Shown here: positions 1 to 8,517 of the stretch, piece by piece
Position numbering within the stretch: position 1 is the stretch's first letter
Layout of the letters: each line of letters starts with the position of its first letter
Assembly (NCBI GenBank): GCA_964570325.1
Contig: CAZMXS010000004.1
Coordinates: forward strand, 62,001-126,000
Direction of reading: 5' to 3'
DNA length: 64,000 nucleotides
Origin: CAZMXS01 sp964570325
GTDB taxonomy: Bacteria > Verrucomicrobiota > Kiritimatiellia > CAIQIC01 > CAZMXS01
Translations under genes and position numbers: made by a program
Notes under the pieces: generated by a model
Databases searched by the model: none
The model's input: the letters and a program-made list of their open reading frames with translations, nothing else
Told to the model about the DNA's origin: nothing

Positions 1-299
1 ACCCGAACGCCGTCAAGGTCATGGCCGAGGCGGGCGTGGATATTTCCGGACAGCGTTCCAAACATTTGGATGAATTGAAGAATGTCCGCTTCGATTACGT
101 GATCACCGTCTGTGACCACGCGCACGAGGCTTGCCCGCTCTTTCCGGGCCGGACCCAGGTGGTGCATGTCGGCTTCGACGACCCGCCGCGGCTGGCGCGG
201 ATGGCGCAAAACGAGGAAGAGGCGCTGGGGCACTACCGGCGGGTGCGGGATGAAATTCGGGCCTTCGTTGAAAAACTACCGGAGGTTTTACGAAAATGA
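1..299 (+). CDS. arsC: Arsenate reductase, thioredoxin-coupled LMW-phosphatase type (5' truncated)
   Basis: The frame is open from base 3, so the gene begins before the window and only about the last 98 residues are visible. ArsC of this family reduces arsenate to arsenite in the cytoplasm, using three cysteines and thioredoxin. The visible part has the family stretch PNAVKVMAEAG followed by ISGQRSKH. It also has a C-x6-C pair (VCDHAHEAC, then PLFPG) matching the second and third redox cysteines (Cys82 and Cys89 in the Bacillus enzyme). The P-loop with the first cysteine lies outside the window. The stop overlaps the acr3 start by ATGA, so the two are translationally coupled. Assignment is secure; only the N-terminus is unseen. 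Confidence 0.93.
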   Translation, partial: PNAVKVMAEAGVDISGQRSKHLDELKNVRFDYVITVCDHAHEACPLFPGRTQVVHVGFDDPPRLARMAQNEEEALGHYRRVRDEIRAFVEKLPEVLRK

Positions 300-1495
300 A
301 TGCGGCGGATCGCGACGCCACCGAAAGAAAATTGACCAATGTGTTTGAGCGTTACCTGACTGTCTGGGTGGCGCTCTGTATTGCGGGCGGCATCCTGTTG
401 GGTAAAGTCGCGCCCGGGGTGGCCCAGTACCTCGACGGCCTGGCCGTCACCGTCAACGGCGCGCCGGTGGTTTCCATCCCGATCGCGATCTGTCTCTTCT
501 TCATGATGTACCCGATCATGGTGAAGATAGACTTTGCGTCGGTGATCAAGGCCGGCCGCAGCGGGAAACCGGTTCTGTTGACTTTGTTCATCAACTGGGC
601 CATCAAGCCGTTCACCATGTACGGCATCGCCTTGATATTCCTGGGCATCCTGTTCCGGGGCTTGATCGGCGCCGACGCGACCGACCTGGTCAAATTGCCG
701 TTCGGACTCGATCTGCCGATCGGCGCGACCCACGGCGCGGGAACGGTCGTGCTGGCGGAAGGAGTCAAGCTGCTGCAGGTTCCGCTTTGGCGCAGCTATC
801 TGGCCGGTTGCATCCTGCTGGGAATCGCACCCTGCACGGCGATGGTCCTGGTGTGGGGTTACCTGGCGCGCGGCAACGACGGCCTGACGCTGGTCATGGT
901 GGCAATCAATTCGCTCACCATGCTCCTGCTGTACGGGCCGTTGGGCGGTTTCCTGCTGGGCGTCGGCCGGCTGCCGGTGCCGTGGCAGGCCCTGTTGCTC
1001 TCGATTGGCATTTATGTCGCGCTCCCGCTGGTGGCGGGGTATTTTTCCCGCCGCTGGATCATTCAGGCCAAGGGCGAAACCTGGTTCCGGGAGCGATTCC
1101 TGCATGTGCTCACGCCCATCACCATTATCGCCCTGTTGACCACCCTGGTCCTGCTCTTCAGCTTCAAGGGCGAAACGATCCTCGCCAATCCGCTCACCAT
1201 CCTGTGGATCGCGATCCCGCTGTTCATCCAAACCATGCTGATTTTCTGGCTCGGTTACGTTTTGGCCCGCCGACTTAAACTCTCCTACGCTGACGCCGCG
1301 CCCGCCGCGATGATCGGGGCCTCCAATCATTTCGAAGTGGCCATCGCCACGGCCACGATGCTCTTCGGCTTGTCATCCGGCGCGGCGCTGGCCACGGTCG
1401 TGGGCGTGCTGATCGAGGTGCCGGTGATGCTATGGCTGGTGCGTATTTGCATCCGAACGCAGAATTGGTTCAACAAACCCGGAGTGAAATCATGA
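296..1495 (+). CDS. acr3: ACR3-family arsenite efflux permease
   Basis: This 399-residue integral membrane protein has about ten hydrophobic segments, the usual length for bacterial ACR3. ACR3 exports arsenite through the inner membrane using the membrane potential. Family marks are the conserved cysteine in GIAPCTAMVLVW and the late AAMIGASNHFEVAIATA segment. Its ATG lies inside the arsC stop (ATGA), and its own stop overlaps the arsM ATG in the same way. The three genes therefore form one operon: arsenate reduction, arsenite extrusion, arsenite methylation. An ArsR repressor would be expected upstream, outside the window. Confidence 0.96.
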   Translation: MNAADRDATERKLTNVFERYLTVWVALCIAGGILLGKVAPGVAQYLDGLAVTVNGAPVVSIPIAICLFFMMYPIMVKIDFASVIKAGRSGKPVLLTLFINWAIKPFTMYGIALIFLGILFRGLIGADATDLVKLPFGLDLPIGATHGAGTVVLAEGVKLLQVPLWRSYLAGCILLGIAPCTAMVLVWGYLARGNDGLTLVMVAINSLTMLLLYGPLGGFLLGVGRLPVPWQALLLSIGIYVALPLVAGYFSRRWIIQAKGETWFRERFLHVLTPITIIALLTTLVLLFSFKGETILANPLTILWIAIPLFIQTMLIFWLGYVLARRLKLSYADAAPAAMIGASNHFEVAIATATMLFGLSSGAALATVVGVLIEVPVMLWLVRICIRTQNWFNKPGVKS

Positions 1496-2331
1496 ACCGG
1501 GATTCAGATCGGTTGCGCCAGGAAGTGCGCAAGGGATATGCGGCGATCGCAACCGGCGGCGGCGCATGCTGCGGGCCGGGCGGGAGCTGCTGCGGAACAA
1601 CGGAAGCCGGCCACGTAGCCCAGGCGATCGGCTATTCCGATTCCGAACTGGCCACGCTGCCCGACGGCGCGAACATGGGGCTCTCCTGCGGCAATCCCGG
1701 CGCCCTTGCCGCGCTGCGGCCGGGCGAGCGCGTGCTGGACCTTGGCGCGGGCGGCGGCTTCGACGTTTTTTTGGTCGCCCAGCGGGTCGGTCCGCAAGGC
1801 CGCGCCATCGGCGTGGACATGACGCCGGAAATGGTGAGCAAGGCGCGACGCAACGCGGTGGTCTTCCGCGACCGGACCGGGCTGGACAACGTGGAGTTTC
1901 GGCTGGGCGAGATCGAGCATCTGCCGGTGGCCGACGCCAGCGTGGATGTGCTGATTTCCAATTGCGTGATCAATTTATCCCCCGACAAACCCCAGGTTTG
2001 GCGCGAAGCCTTCCGCGTGCTGCGACCGGGGGGCCGCATTGCGGTTTCCGACCTGGCCCTGCTGCAACCGCTGCCCGCGGCGGTGCAATCATCCGTCCAG
2101 GCGCTCGTCGGGTGCGTGGCGGGCGCGGTGCTGGTCCACGAAACGGAAGCCATGCTGCGGGCGGCTGGATTTGTCGCGATCCAATTGGAAGCCAAGCGGG
2201 ATTACGTGGACGCCATGAGCCAATGGAACGACCCGCTATACCGCGATATTTTGGCCAGTCTGCCGCCGGGGGTGAAACTGGGCGACTATGTGACCAGCCT
2301 GAATATCACGGCGCTCAAGCCCGGGCCGTGA
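1492..2331 (+). CDS. arsM: Arsenite S-adenosylmethionine methyltransferase
   Basis: 279 residues, class I SAM methyltransferase. ArsM methylates As(III) to mono-, di- and trimethylated forms. The SAM motif VLDLGAGGGFD is at about residue 81. The three conserved arsenic-binding cysteines are visible: C66 in GLSCGNP, C158 in ISNCVINLSPDK and C208 in VGCVAGA. A cysteine-rich N-terminal stretch (C26, C27, C33, C34) is also typical of the family. I chose ATG 1492 because it gives the family N-terminus and overlaps the acr3 stop; an upstream in-frame start at 1432 would only add shadow sequence from acr3. Confidence 0.96.
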   Translation: MNRDSDRLRQEVRKGYAAIATGGGACCGPGGSCCGTTEAGHVAQAIGYSDSELATLPDGANMGLSCGNPGALAALRPGERVLDLGAGGGFDVFLVAQRVGPQGRAIGVDMTPEMVSKARRNAVVFRDRTGLDNVEFRLGEIEHLPVADASVDVLISNCVINLSPDKPQVWREAFRVLRPGGRIAVSDLALLQPLPAAVQSSVQALVGCVAGAVLVHETEAMLRAAGFVAIQLEAKRDYVDAMSQWNDPLYRDILASLPPGVKLGDYVTSLNITALKPGP

Positions 2332-2447
2332 CCGATGCCAATCCGGACAGATCGCCGCGCCGAGCGGCGAATTACGTGGGGCGCATTTCAGGTTTTCGGC
2401 GCGTTTTCCAAGCTGACAATTCGGCCTGACCTGACACAATCAGCGCC

Positions 2448-4961
2448 GTGGTCAATAGCGGTTCTCATTTGCCGATTTCCCATTCCGGGCTGAATCTGGC
2501 GCGCGCCGCCGCACTGGCGGCGGTGGTCGCCACACCGCTTTTTTTTAATGTCTATTCGCTTTCCGCCTTTGACGCCGCCAAGGCTGCCCTCTTGAACGGA
2601 CTAGCCGCGTTCATCGCCGTCGGGCTGCTGGCGGGCGGCCCCGCCGCCTGGCGCGACGCAAGTCGCTGGCCGCTGTTCTGGCCGATGCTGGGAATCGCCG
2701 CCGTTTGCGCCCTGGCCACCGCCTGCTCCGCGCAACCCGGTCTCAGTCTGCGCGGCGCGTACACGCGCGGCGCGGGGCTGCTGACCCTGTTGAGCCAGAT
2801 GCTGACCGGCCTCGCGTTCGCCGTCACCATCCGCGACGCGAACGCCATCCGTCGGGTAGGCCGGCTGATCGCCTGGGTCAGCCTCCCGGTCGCGCTTTAC
2901 GCCCTCGCGCAACGCGCCGGACTGGACCCGCTGACGTGGAACCGCGGCTTCGACGGACGCGTGACCGGTACGATGGGCAACCCGGTCTTTCTCGGCGCCT
3001 GGCTGGCCATGCTGCTACCGCTCACCGCGGGATTGCTCATTACCGCCCGACCATCGGCCGCGAAATCAGCGGGGAACAGCCGCACGAAACACCAGTCCGC
3101 CCAGCCGCCCAAGCCGGATTCATCCGGGATCGCGATTTTTCTGCGCCCGGCCAAGCACCCACTCCAGCCAGACCGGCTGGCCGGCCTCGGTTACGCCGGT
3201 CTTTTTCTTCTGCAATTCGGCGCATTGCTGGGCACTGGCAGTCGCGGACCATTGCTGGGCGCCCTGGCCGGTTTGGGACTCTTGGCCGGCCTGCGCCTGT
3301 TCGGGACCGGGCGCCGACGCCTGACGCTGGCCTGGTTCGCCATCCTGCTGGCGTTGCTGGCGGCAACCGGATACGCCCTATTGGCGCGACGCGCCGGCAC
3401 CGTCGCGTATCGCTCCCGGCTCTGGACAAACACCATCCATCTGCTGCAAAACGCGCCGCCACTGGTCCGGACTGATGGCGCAACCGCGCCCGGCGGCATG
3501 CTCCGGCATCTGCTCGGATACGGCCCCGAAACCGCCGGGCTGCTTTTCAGCCAGCATTACGATCCACGCCTGGGACACTTGGAAGAACGCGGCCGGGTGA
3601 CTGACCGCGCGCATAATCTTTGGCTGGATTGGCTGCTGGCCGCCGGCGGGTGCGGGGCCGCCGCATTCATCTGGCTTCTGCTGATGGCACTGCGCCAGAT
3701 CGCGCGGGTGGCGCGCCACCCGGCCGAGCCGGCGGATAAAAAAGTGTGGGCGGCGGCGCTGGCGGGCGGACTGGCGGCCCATCTGGTCGAGACGCAATTC
3801 AGCCTGGTTACCACCGTCAGCGGCCTGTTTTTCTGGATTTATATCGGCCTGCTGCCCAGTGTCGGCGAAGCGCCGGCGCCGCCGGATTCCGGACCCAAAA
3901 CATTTTCGCCCCTGGCCCTGTTGGCCGCCGGCATTCTGACATTTGACTTCGCGGTAAATCGCGCCTGGCTCGATGGCGCCGATTCAGCCGCCGCCCTCGG
4001 CGCGGTTGTGCCGTTGGTTATCGGCCTGTTCATGCTGGCGGTATGCTGCGTCGCCTGGCTGGCGGGCCTGAACGGATCGCGCGCCGCAGGCTGGGACAAT
4101 GCGAAAATTCTACTGTTCATCACGCTGGCGGGCTATCCGGCTTATCGGTTGGGCTTGCATCCAATCCTGGCCGACATGGTTTTCCGTCAGGCCAACCTGC
4201 AGTATGAACGCGGCCGGTGGGCAACGGCGCGCGCGCTGGCGGAAGAGGCTGCCACGCTGGCGCCGGATCGTGCCATTTATTGGGCCTACGCCGCCTACGC
4301 TGCGCGGGAGCAGGCCCAGGCAACCTCGGACGCCGGGCAGCGCGATGCCGCTTTCCACACCGCGCTGCGCGGGCTCGATCAGGCCCAGGCAGCCGACCCG
4401 TTCAATTACCTGCACGCCCAGCAAATGGGGCAAACCTGCGCCGGCTGGGCCGCCATGACGGCTGACCCGGCGCGGCAGGCCGAACGCGCGCGAGCCGCCG
4501 AAGCGCATTTTGCGCGCGCGGCGACCCTATCCCCCAACCGGCCTGAATTGTGGAACCGACGCGCCCAGCTCCAGATTCAGCAACTGGGCGATCCCATCGC
4601 CGCCGAGCGGTTTCTGGCCCGTGCGCTCGAACTCGACCCGGAATACCCGCCAACGCATGAGTGCCTGGGCGAACACCAACTGCGGCTGGCCATGGGCCAG
4701 GAACCGGGCTCGCCGGCCATGCAGCAAGCACTGGCGCGGGCGGCGCAAAGTTTCCAGCGCGTGCTGGATTTGGGCGGGCCGGAGGATACCGGCCAAACCT
4801 GGCGCATCCATCTGGTTCTGGGCGACATCGCGCTGCGCCGCGGCCGGCGCGCGGAGGCCCGGCGACATATTCGCCAAGCGTATGAACTTGCGCCGGCGGC
4901 CGAGCGGGATAGCATCAGGCGCATGTTGCAAACAGTCCCAGCCGATGGGGGCGACGCATGA
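2448..4961 (+). CDS. O-antigen ligase/polymerase-like membrane protein with C-terminal TPR region
   Basis: 837 residues starting with GTG at 2448. About the first 560 residues hold many hydrophobic segments, with a Wzy_C/WaaL-type periplasmic loop near residues 330-400 (RAHNLWLDWLLAAGG). The remaining 270 residues are alanine-rich helical repeats of TPR character, for example AEEAATLAPDRAIYWAYAAYA and ARALELDPEYPPTHE. Members join O-antigen or other lipid-linked glycans, or transfer them to lipid A or protein. It opens the polysaccharide locus and overlaps the next gene (ATGA at 4958). Ligase, polymerase and protein O-oligosaccharyltransferase cannot be told apart from sequence alone. Confidence 0.8.
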   Translation: MVNSGSHLPISHSGLNLARAAALAAVVATPLFFNVYSLSAFDAAKAALLNGLAAFIAVGLLAGGPAAWRDASRWPLFWPMLGIAAVCALATACSAQPGLSLRGAYTRGAGLLTLLSQMLTGLAFAVTIRDANAIRRVGRLIAWVSLPVALYALAQRAGLDPLTWNRGFDGRVTGTMGNPVFLGAWLAMLLPLTAGLLITARPSAAKSAGNSRTKHQSAQPPKPDSSGIAIFLRPAKHPLQPDRLAGLGYAGLFLLQFGALLGTGSRGPLLGALAGLGLLAGLRLFGTGRRRLTLAWFAILLALLAATGYALLARRAGTVAYRSRLWTNTIHLLQNAPPLVRTDGATAPGGMLRHLLGYGPETAGLLFSQHYDPRLGHLEERGRVTDRAHNLWLDWLLAAGGCGAAAFIWLLLMALRQIARVARHPAEPADKKVWAAALAGGLAAHLVETQFSLVTTVSGLFFWIYIGLLPSVGEAPAPPDSGPKTFSPLALLAAGILTFDFAVNRAWLDGADSAAALGAVVPLVIGLFMLAVCCVAWLAGLNGSRAAGWDNAKILLFITLAGYPAYRLGLHPILADMVFRQANLQYERGRWATARALAEEAATLAPDRAIYWAYAAYAAREQAQATSDAGQRDAAFHTALRGLDQAQAADPFNYLHAQQMGQTCAGWAAMTADPARQAERARAAEAHFARAATLSPNRPELWNRRAQLQIQQLGDPIAAERFLARALELDPEYPPTHECLGEHQLRLAMGQEPGSPAMQQALARAAQSFQRVLDLGGPEDTGQTWRIHLVLGDIALRRGRRAEARRHIRQAYELAPAAERDSIRRMLQTVPADGGDA

Positions 4962-5968
4962 AGGTGATGGCCATTTTTATCCTCGCACTGGCTTGCGCGC
5001 TGGCGGCCACGCCGCTGGCCCGTTCGCTCGCCCGCCGGATCGGTTTTTTCGACCACCCCGCGCCGCGCAAACTGCACCAGGCGCCCATGCCGCTGCTGGG
5101 CGGCGTCGCGCTCTATATCGCCATTGTTGCCGCGCTCTTGATTTTCAACACCCACTTCATCTTCGAGCTGGTCAGTATCCTGGTCGCCGCCACGCTGATG
5201 GCCCTGATCGGGCTTTGGGACGACCTGCATCACCTCTCCGGCCCCGTCAAATTACTACTGCAGGCCGCGGTGGCCGCGGGTCTTTACTGGAGCGGCGTGC
5301 GTGTGCAACTGGGCTGGCTGCCGCCGGCGCTGAACCTGGCGTTGAGCATCGGCTGGATGGTCGGCATCATGAACGCCGTCAATTTCCTCGACAACATGGA
5401 CGGGCTTTGCGGCGGTATTTGCGCCGTCGCCGCGACATTTTTCACGCTGTTGGCATTAATGAACGGCCAGTTCCTCGTGGCCGCGCTTTCCGCCGCCGTG
5501 ACCGGCGCCTGCATCGGGTTCCTCTTCTTCAACCGGCCGCCGGCCACCATCTTCATGGGCGACGCCGGCTCACTATTCCTGGGCCTGTTGCTGGCGGTCA
5601 TCGGCATCAAGCTCCGATTCCCCGCCCACTCGAACTTCGTGACCTGGATGATCCCGCCGCTGGTGCTGGCCGTGCCGATTTTCGACACGGCGCTGGTTTG
5701 CGTCGCGCGGTTGCGGCGCGGTGTCAACCCCTTTACCACCGCCGGCAAGGACCATGTCTCGCACCGGCTCGTGGGCCGCGGCCGCACCGCTTGGGAGGCC
5801 GTGCTCACTCTCTATCTGGCCGGCTGCCTGGGTGGACTGATCGCAATCCTGGTCATGCAGTCGAGCGTCAGCGAAGGCTTGCAAATCGGCGGACTGGCCT
5901 GCCTGGGCGCCGCCTGGCTGATCGGCCGACTGGTCTGGGTCTGGGAAAAAAAACCGGCGGGAAATTGA
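4958..5968 (+). CDS. Polyprenyl-phosphate sugar-1-phosphate transferase (WecA/TagO/MraY family)
   Basis: 336 residues with about ten membrane segments. The family transfers a sugar-1-phosphate (usually GlcNAc) from UDP-sugar to undecaprenyl phosphate, the first membrane step of O-antigen or teichoic acid synthesis. Visible motifs are KLHQAPMPLLGG near residue 35, the Asp-rich NAVNFLDNMDGL near residue 144, FMGDAGSLFLG near residue 198 and the cytosolic DHVSHRLVGRG loop with a His cluster near residue 267. The start overlaps the upstream ligase-like gene. It probably initiates the glycan that the Wzm/Wzt pair exports. The exact sugar is not predictable. Confidence 0.9.
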   Translation: MKVMAIFILALACALAATPLARSLARRIGFFDHPAPRKLHQAPMPLLGGVALYIAIVAALLIFNTHFIFELVSILVAATLMALIGLWDDLHHLSGPVKLLLQAAVAAGLYWSGVRVQLGWLPPALNLALSIGWMVGIMNAVNFLDNMDGLCGGICAVAATFFTLLALMNGQFLVAALSAAVTGACIGFLFFNRPPATIFMGDAGSLFLGLLLAVIGIKLRFPAHSNFVTWMIPPLVLAVPIFDTALVCVARLRRGVNPFTTAGKDHVSHRLVGRGRTAWEAVLTLYLAGCLGGLIAILVMQSSVSEGLQIGGLACLGAAWLIGRLVWVWEKKPAGN

Positions 5969-5972
5969 GGAC

Positions 5973-5990
5973 GCCGCTCACGCTCGCGGT
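5973..5990 (+). repeat. Dispersed short intergenic repeat, copy 1
   Basis: The sequence GCCGCTCACGCTCGCGGT follows closely after a gene end. Two related copies occur at 42048-42072 and, inverted, at 58859-58877. All three lie in non-coding gaps. Function unknown. Confidence 0.5.
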
Positions 5991-6027
5991 TCGCGTTCGG
6001 ATTGCTTGTCGAACAGCCCCCCCGGGA

Positions 6028-6041
6028 CTCCGCGCGCGGAG
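6028..6041. repeat. Perfect 14-bp palindrome between convergent genes
   Basis: CTCCGCGCGCGGAG is its own reverse complement. It sits between the stop of the WecA-like gene and the stop of wzt on the other strand. There is no T-run, so a terminator role is only a guess. Confidence 0.4.
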
Positions 6042-6073
6042 GAGCGCGCGACCCGAGCACGAATAACAGCGGA

Positions 6074-7489
6074 TTACGAACTTGGGCCGCTGGCAGCCGC
6101 GACAAACTCAATCCGCAGCATCGGGATTCCGACCAGGCCGCCGCAGACACTGGTTGAGACCGACTTGAACGTCAGCGCGTCGTGAATCCACTGATGCTGG
6201 ATATGATCGGCCTGGCTGCCGTTGGCCACCGCGACGGTGACCGCAAAATCGCCGGCCGGCAGGCGCGGCATCTGGAAGGTGAAATCCGCCCCAAACACCG
6301 CGCCGGCCGCCACGCCGTGGGGTTGGTCCAGCGTGGTCAGAAAGGTGTTGTCTCCGAACACGGCCTGGCCCAGCCGGTCATTGACCAGGAAGCCGATGAT
6401 CGGCTCCGGGATGGGGGTCACCGCGCGGGCGCGCACGCTCAACGTCACGGTCTCACCGCCAACAATCCAAGCCAGCGCACGACCCTGGGCATCCCGCAGC
6501 GCAACCTCCAGGATCTCCGCCCCCCCATCGCCGAACCGCCGGCTCGTCTCGGGCGTGAACGGGATCAACTGGATGTCGTTCCGCAATGGCGAACGATTTA
6601 TAAATTCCAGCCGCGGGTCATGCAACGGACCGGCGGCGGGAATCGGCGCCCGCGGCGCAGGCCGTTCCGGCGCAGCGGCCGCCACAGCCGGCGCCGCCGC
6701 CGCGGGGACCACCGCAGGCGGTCCCTGTTTGTCGGCGTAGAATGCCTCCAGGTAACGTTCCGTCACGTCGCGCGCCGCCCCCATGGCCCGCACCTGGCCG
6801 TGATCAAGCCAGATCGCGCGCTGGCACAGGCTGACCACCGCCGCCGTGTCATGGGTGACGAACAGCAGAATGCCCCGCTCCTGGAAGGCGCGCAGGAACC
6901 GCATGCATTTCTGGACGAAGAAGACATCCCCCACGGCCAGCGCCTCGTCCACAATCAGGATATCCGCCTGAATATGCGCGATCACCGCGAACGCCAGCCG
7001 AACAAACATGCCGCTACTGTAAGTCTTGACCGGTTGATCAATAAACTCGCCCAGGTCCGCGAAGGCCGCGATGTCGTCAAAGCGCGCCGCAATCTCCGCC
7101 GGGCTGAGGCCGAGAATCGCGGCGTTCATGAACACGTTTTCGCGGCCGGTGAAATCGGGGTTGAAACCGGAACCCAGCTCCAACAGGGCGCCCACCCGCC
7201 CGTGCGTCTCCACTTCGCCGCGGGTGGGCGCGAGGATGCCGGCGATGATCTGCAGCAGGGTGCTCTTACCCGATCCGTTGCGGCCGATGATACCGAACGA
7301 CTCGCCGGGACGGACTTCGAACGAAACATCGCGCAACGCCCAAAAATCGTGGCCATAATGGCGGCCGAACCGGCTGAACAGCATTTGCTTGAGGCGGTCC
7401 GCGGGGCGCGGATAAATTTGGTAACATTTGCCGACCTCCCTCACCCGCACCGCCGGCGCCGCCGACCGCTGTGGCTCCATTGCGTCCAT
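6074..7489 (-). CDS. wzt: Polysaccharide ABC exporter, ATP-binding subunit with C-terminal glycan-recognition domain (Wzt type)
   Basis: 471 residues from ATG 7489, chosen over an upstream in-frame ATG at 7525 that would overlap wzm. The ABC domain (about 1-255) has Walker A GRNGSGKST at 69-77, signature YSSGM at 157-161 and Walker B ILIVDE ending at E182. A Pro/Ala-rich linker (about 258-288) leads to a beta-rich C-terminal domain of the Wzt kind. In Escherichia coli O8/O9a that domain binds the capped non-reducing end of the O-antigen before export. It is downstream of wzm with 19 bases between. The pair marks an ABC-dependent rather than Wzx/Wzy pathway. Confidence 0.92.
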   Translation of the reverse strand: MDAMEPQRSAAPAVRVREVGKCYQIYPRPADRLKQMLFSRFGRHYGHDFWALRDVSFEVRPGESFGIIGRNGSGKSTLLQIIAGILAPTRGEVETHGRVGALLELGSGFNPDFTGRENVFMNAAILGLSPAEIAARFDDIAAFADLGEFIDQPVKTYSSGMFVRLAFAVIAHIQADILIVDEALAVGDVFFVQKCMRFLRAFQERGILLFVTHDTAAVVSLCQRAIWLDHGQVRAMGAARDVTERYLEAFYADKQGPPAVVPAAAAPAVAAAAPERPAPRAPIPAAGPLHDPRLEFINRSPLRNDIQLIPFTPETSRRFGDGGAEILEVALRDAQGRALAWIVGGETVTLSVRARAVTPIPEPIIGFLVNDRLGQAVFGDNTFLTTLDQPHGVAAGAVFGADFTFQMPRLPAGDFAVTVAVANGSQADHIQHQWIHDALTFKSVSTSVCGGLVGIPMLRIEFVAAASGPSS

Positions 7490-7508
7490 GGTCAACCGCC
7501 GCGCGCCT

Positions 7509-8387
7509 TCAAAGCACGTCGGCAAAGCCTTTCTTGGTTTTCATGAAAAATGCGTACCCCAGCACCATGATGACGGCCGCCGCCGCCGTGCAGCCGGCCA
7601 GTCCCCGCCACGCCAACGGCTGGCCCCAGAGAACCGCGCGTCGGAAATTCTCGATCAGCACGGCCAGCGGGTTCAGGCCCAGCGCTGTCTGGAACGGCTC
7701 CGGGATCGCCGCGAGGGGATAGAAGATCGGGGTGCAAAAAAACAACACCATCAAGGCCAGCGTCACCACCTGCTGGATGTCGCGGATATACACGCCGAGA
7801 CTGGCGAAAAACCAGCCGCACCCCAGCGTCAGCATCGCCAGCGGCACAGCCAGCAGGGGCGTCCAGACCAGTAGCAGCGGATGCAGCGTCCGGCTGATCA
7901 ACGCATGCGCCAGCACGAGGATCAGCAGATTGATCAGGGCGTGGAACAGCGCGGCGCCCAGCACGCTGGGCATCAGGATTTCGAGCGGAAACACGACCTT
8001 TTTGACGTAGTTCGGCACCGCGAGGATCAGGCCGGGCGCGCGGCTGACGCATTCCGAGAAGACGTTGTAGACAATCAGGCCGGCGAAGAGAATCACGGCA
8101 AACTCGCCGAGACTGTCCGGGCGCGCCTGCGGCCAGCGCGCCTTGAACACCAGGCCGAACACAAACGTGTAGGTCAGCAGCAGGACGAGGGGGTTAAGGC
8201 AGGACCACAGGATGCCCAGATAGGAGCCGCGATACCGCCCGCTGACCTCGCGCCGAGTAAACTGGATGATGAGACTGCGTTGCGACCACAGGGCCCGGCA
8301 CAGGTGGACCGGGTTGAGATACACGCGGACCCCGATTGGCTGGGGCGTAACCTTCAATACCGCCGGCTCTGCCTGCATTGCGCTCAT
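7509..8387 (-). CDS. wzm: Polysaccharide ABC exporter, membrane subunit (Wzm, ABC-2 type)
   Basis: 292 residues from ATG 8387. A longer open frame reaches 8567, but that extension crosses the divergent promoter region and lacks hydrophobic sequence. ABC-2 features include the amphipathic FTRREVSGRYRGSYLG segment before the first membrane helix, about six membrane segments and the conserved PxFY-like stretch CTPIFYPLAAIPE near the C-terminus. With Wzt it should carry a lipid-linked polysaccharide across the inner membrane. It is transcribed away from the DUF2142 gene at 8518. Confidence 0.92.
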   Translation of the reverse strand: MSAMQAEPAVLKVTPQPIGVRVYLNPVHLCRALWSQRSLIIQFTRREVSGRYRGSYLGILWSCLNPLVLLLTYTFVFGLVFKARWPQARPDSLGEFAVILFAGLIVYNVFSECVSRAPGLILAVPNYVKKVVFPLEILMPSVLGAALFHALINLLILVLAHALISRTLHPLLLVWTPLLAVPLAMLTLGCGWFFASLGVYIRDIQQVVTLALMVLFFCTPIFYPLAAIPEPFQTALGLNPLAVLIENFRRAVLWGQPLAWRGLAGCTAAAAVIMVLGYAFFMKTKKGFADVL

Positions 8388-8430
8388 GATGGACCGTAAA
8401 TTCGATATGATAGGGGTATCGCCATCCGAT

Positions 8431-8444
8431 GAAAAGCGCTTTTC
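8431..8444. promoter_or_regulatory. Perfect palindrome GAAAAGCGCTTTTC in the wzm / DUF2142 divergent region
   Basis: A 14-bp perfect inverted repeat lies 44 bases upstream of the wzm ATG and 74 bases upstream of the DUF2142 start. It is a candidate operator for one or both divergent units. No regulator is known. Confidence 0.4.
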
Positions 8445-8465
8445 GGTCCCGGCGCATGGGCGCGG

Positions 8466-8497
8466 GCCGTTCCGGCTTGTGCAGAGCCGGGAACGGC
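8466..8497 (+). promoter_or_regulatory. Leader hairpin just upstream of the DUF2142 gene RBS
   Basis: The arms GCCGTTCCGGC (8466-8476) and GCCGGGAACGGC (8486-8497) pair with a single bulge around a 9-base loop. The strong ribosome binding site AGGAGG follows at 8505-8510, 7 bases before the ATG at 8518. The position suits a 5' UTR structure; its effect is unknown. Confidence 0.45.
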
Positions 8498-8517
8498 ATA
8501 GGATAGGAGGGCGATAC

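Noticed and set aside
233..1330. Long minus-strand open frame opposite acr3
   Set aside because: It is rich in Arg, Gln, Asp and His, has no recognisable domain, and mirrors the codon pattern of the membrane protein on the other strand. It is a shadow of GC-rich coding sequence.
6182..7546. 454-codon plus-strand frame opposite wzt
   Set aside because: wzt has every ABC motif in order; the opposing frame has low-complexity basic composition and no ribosome binding site.
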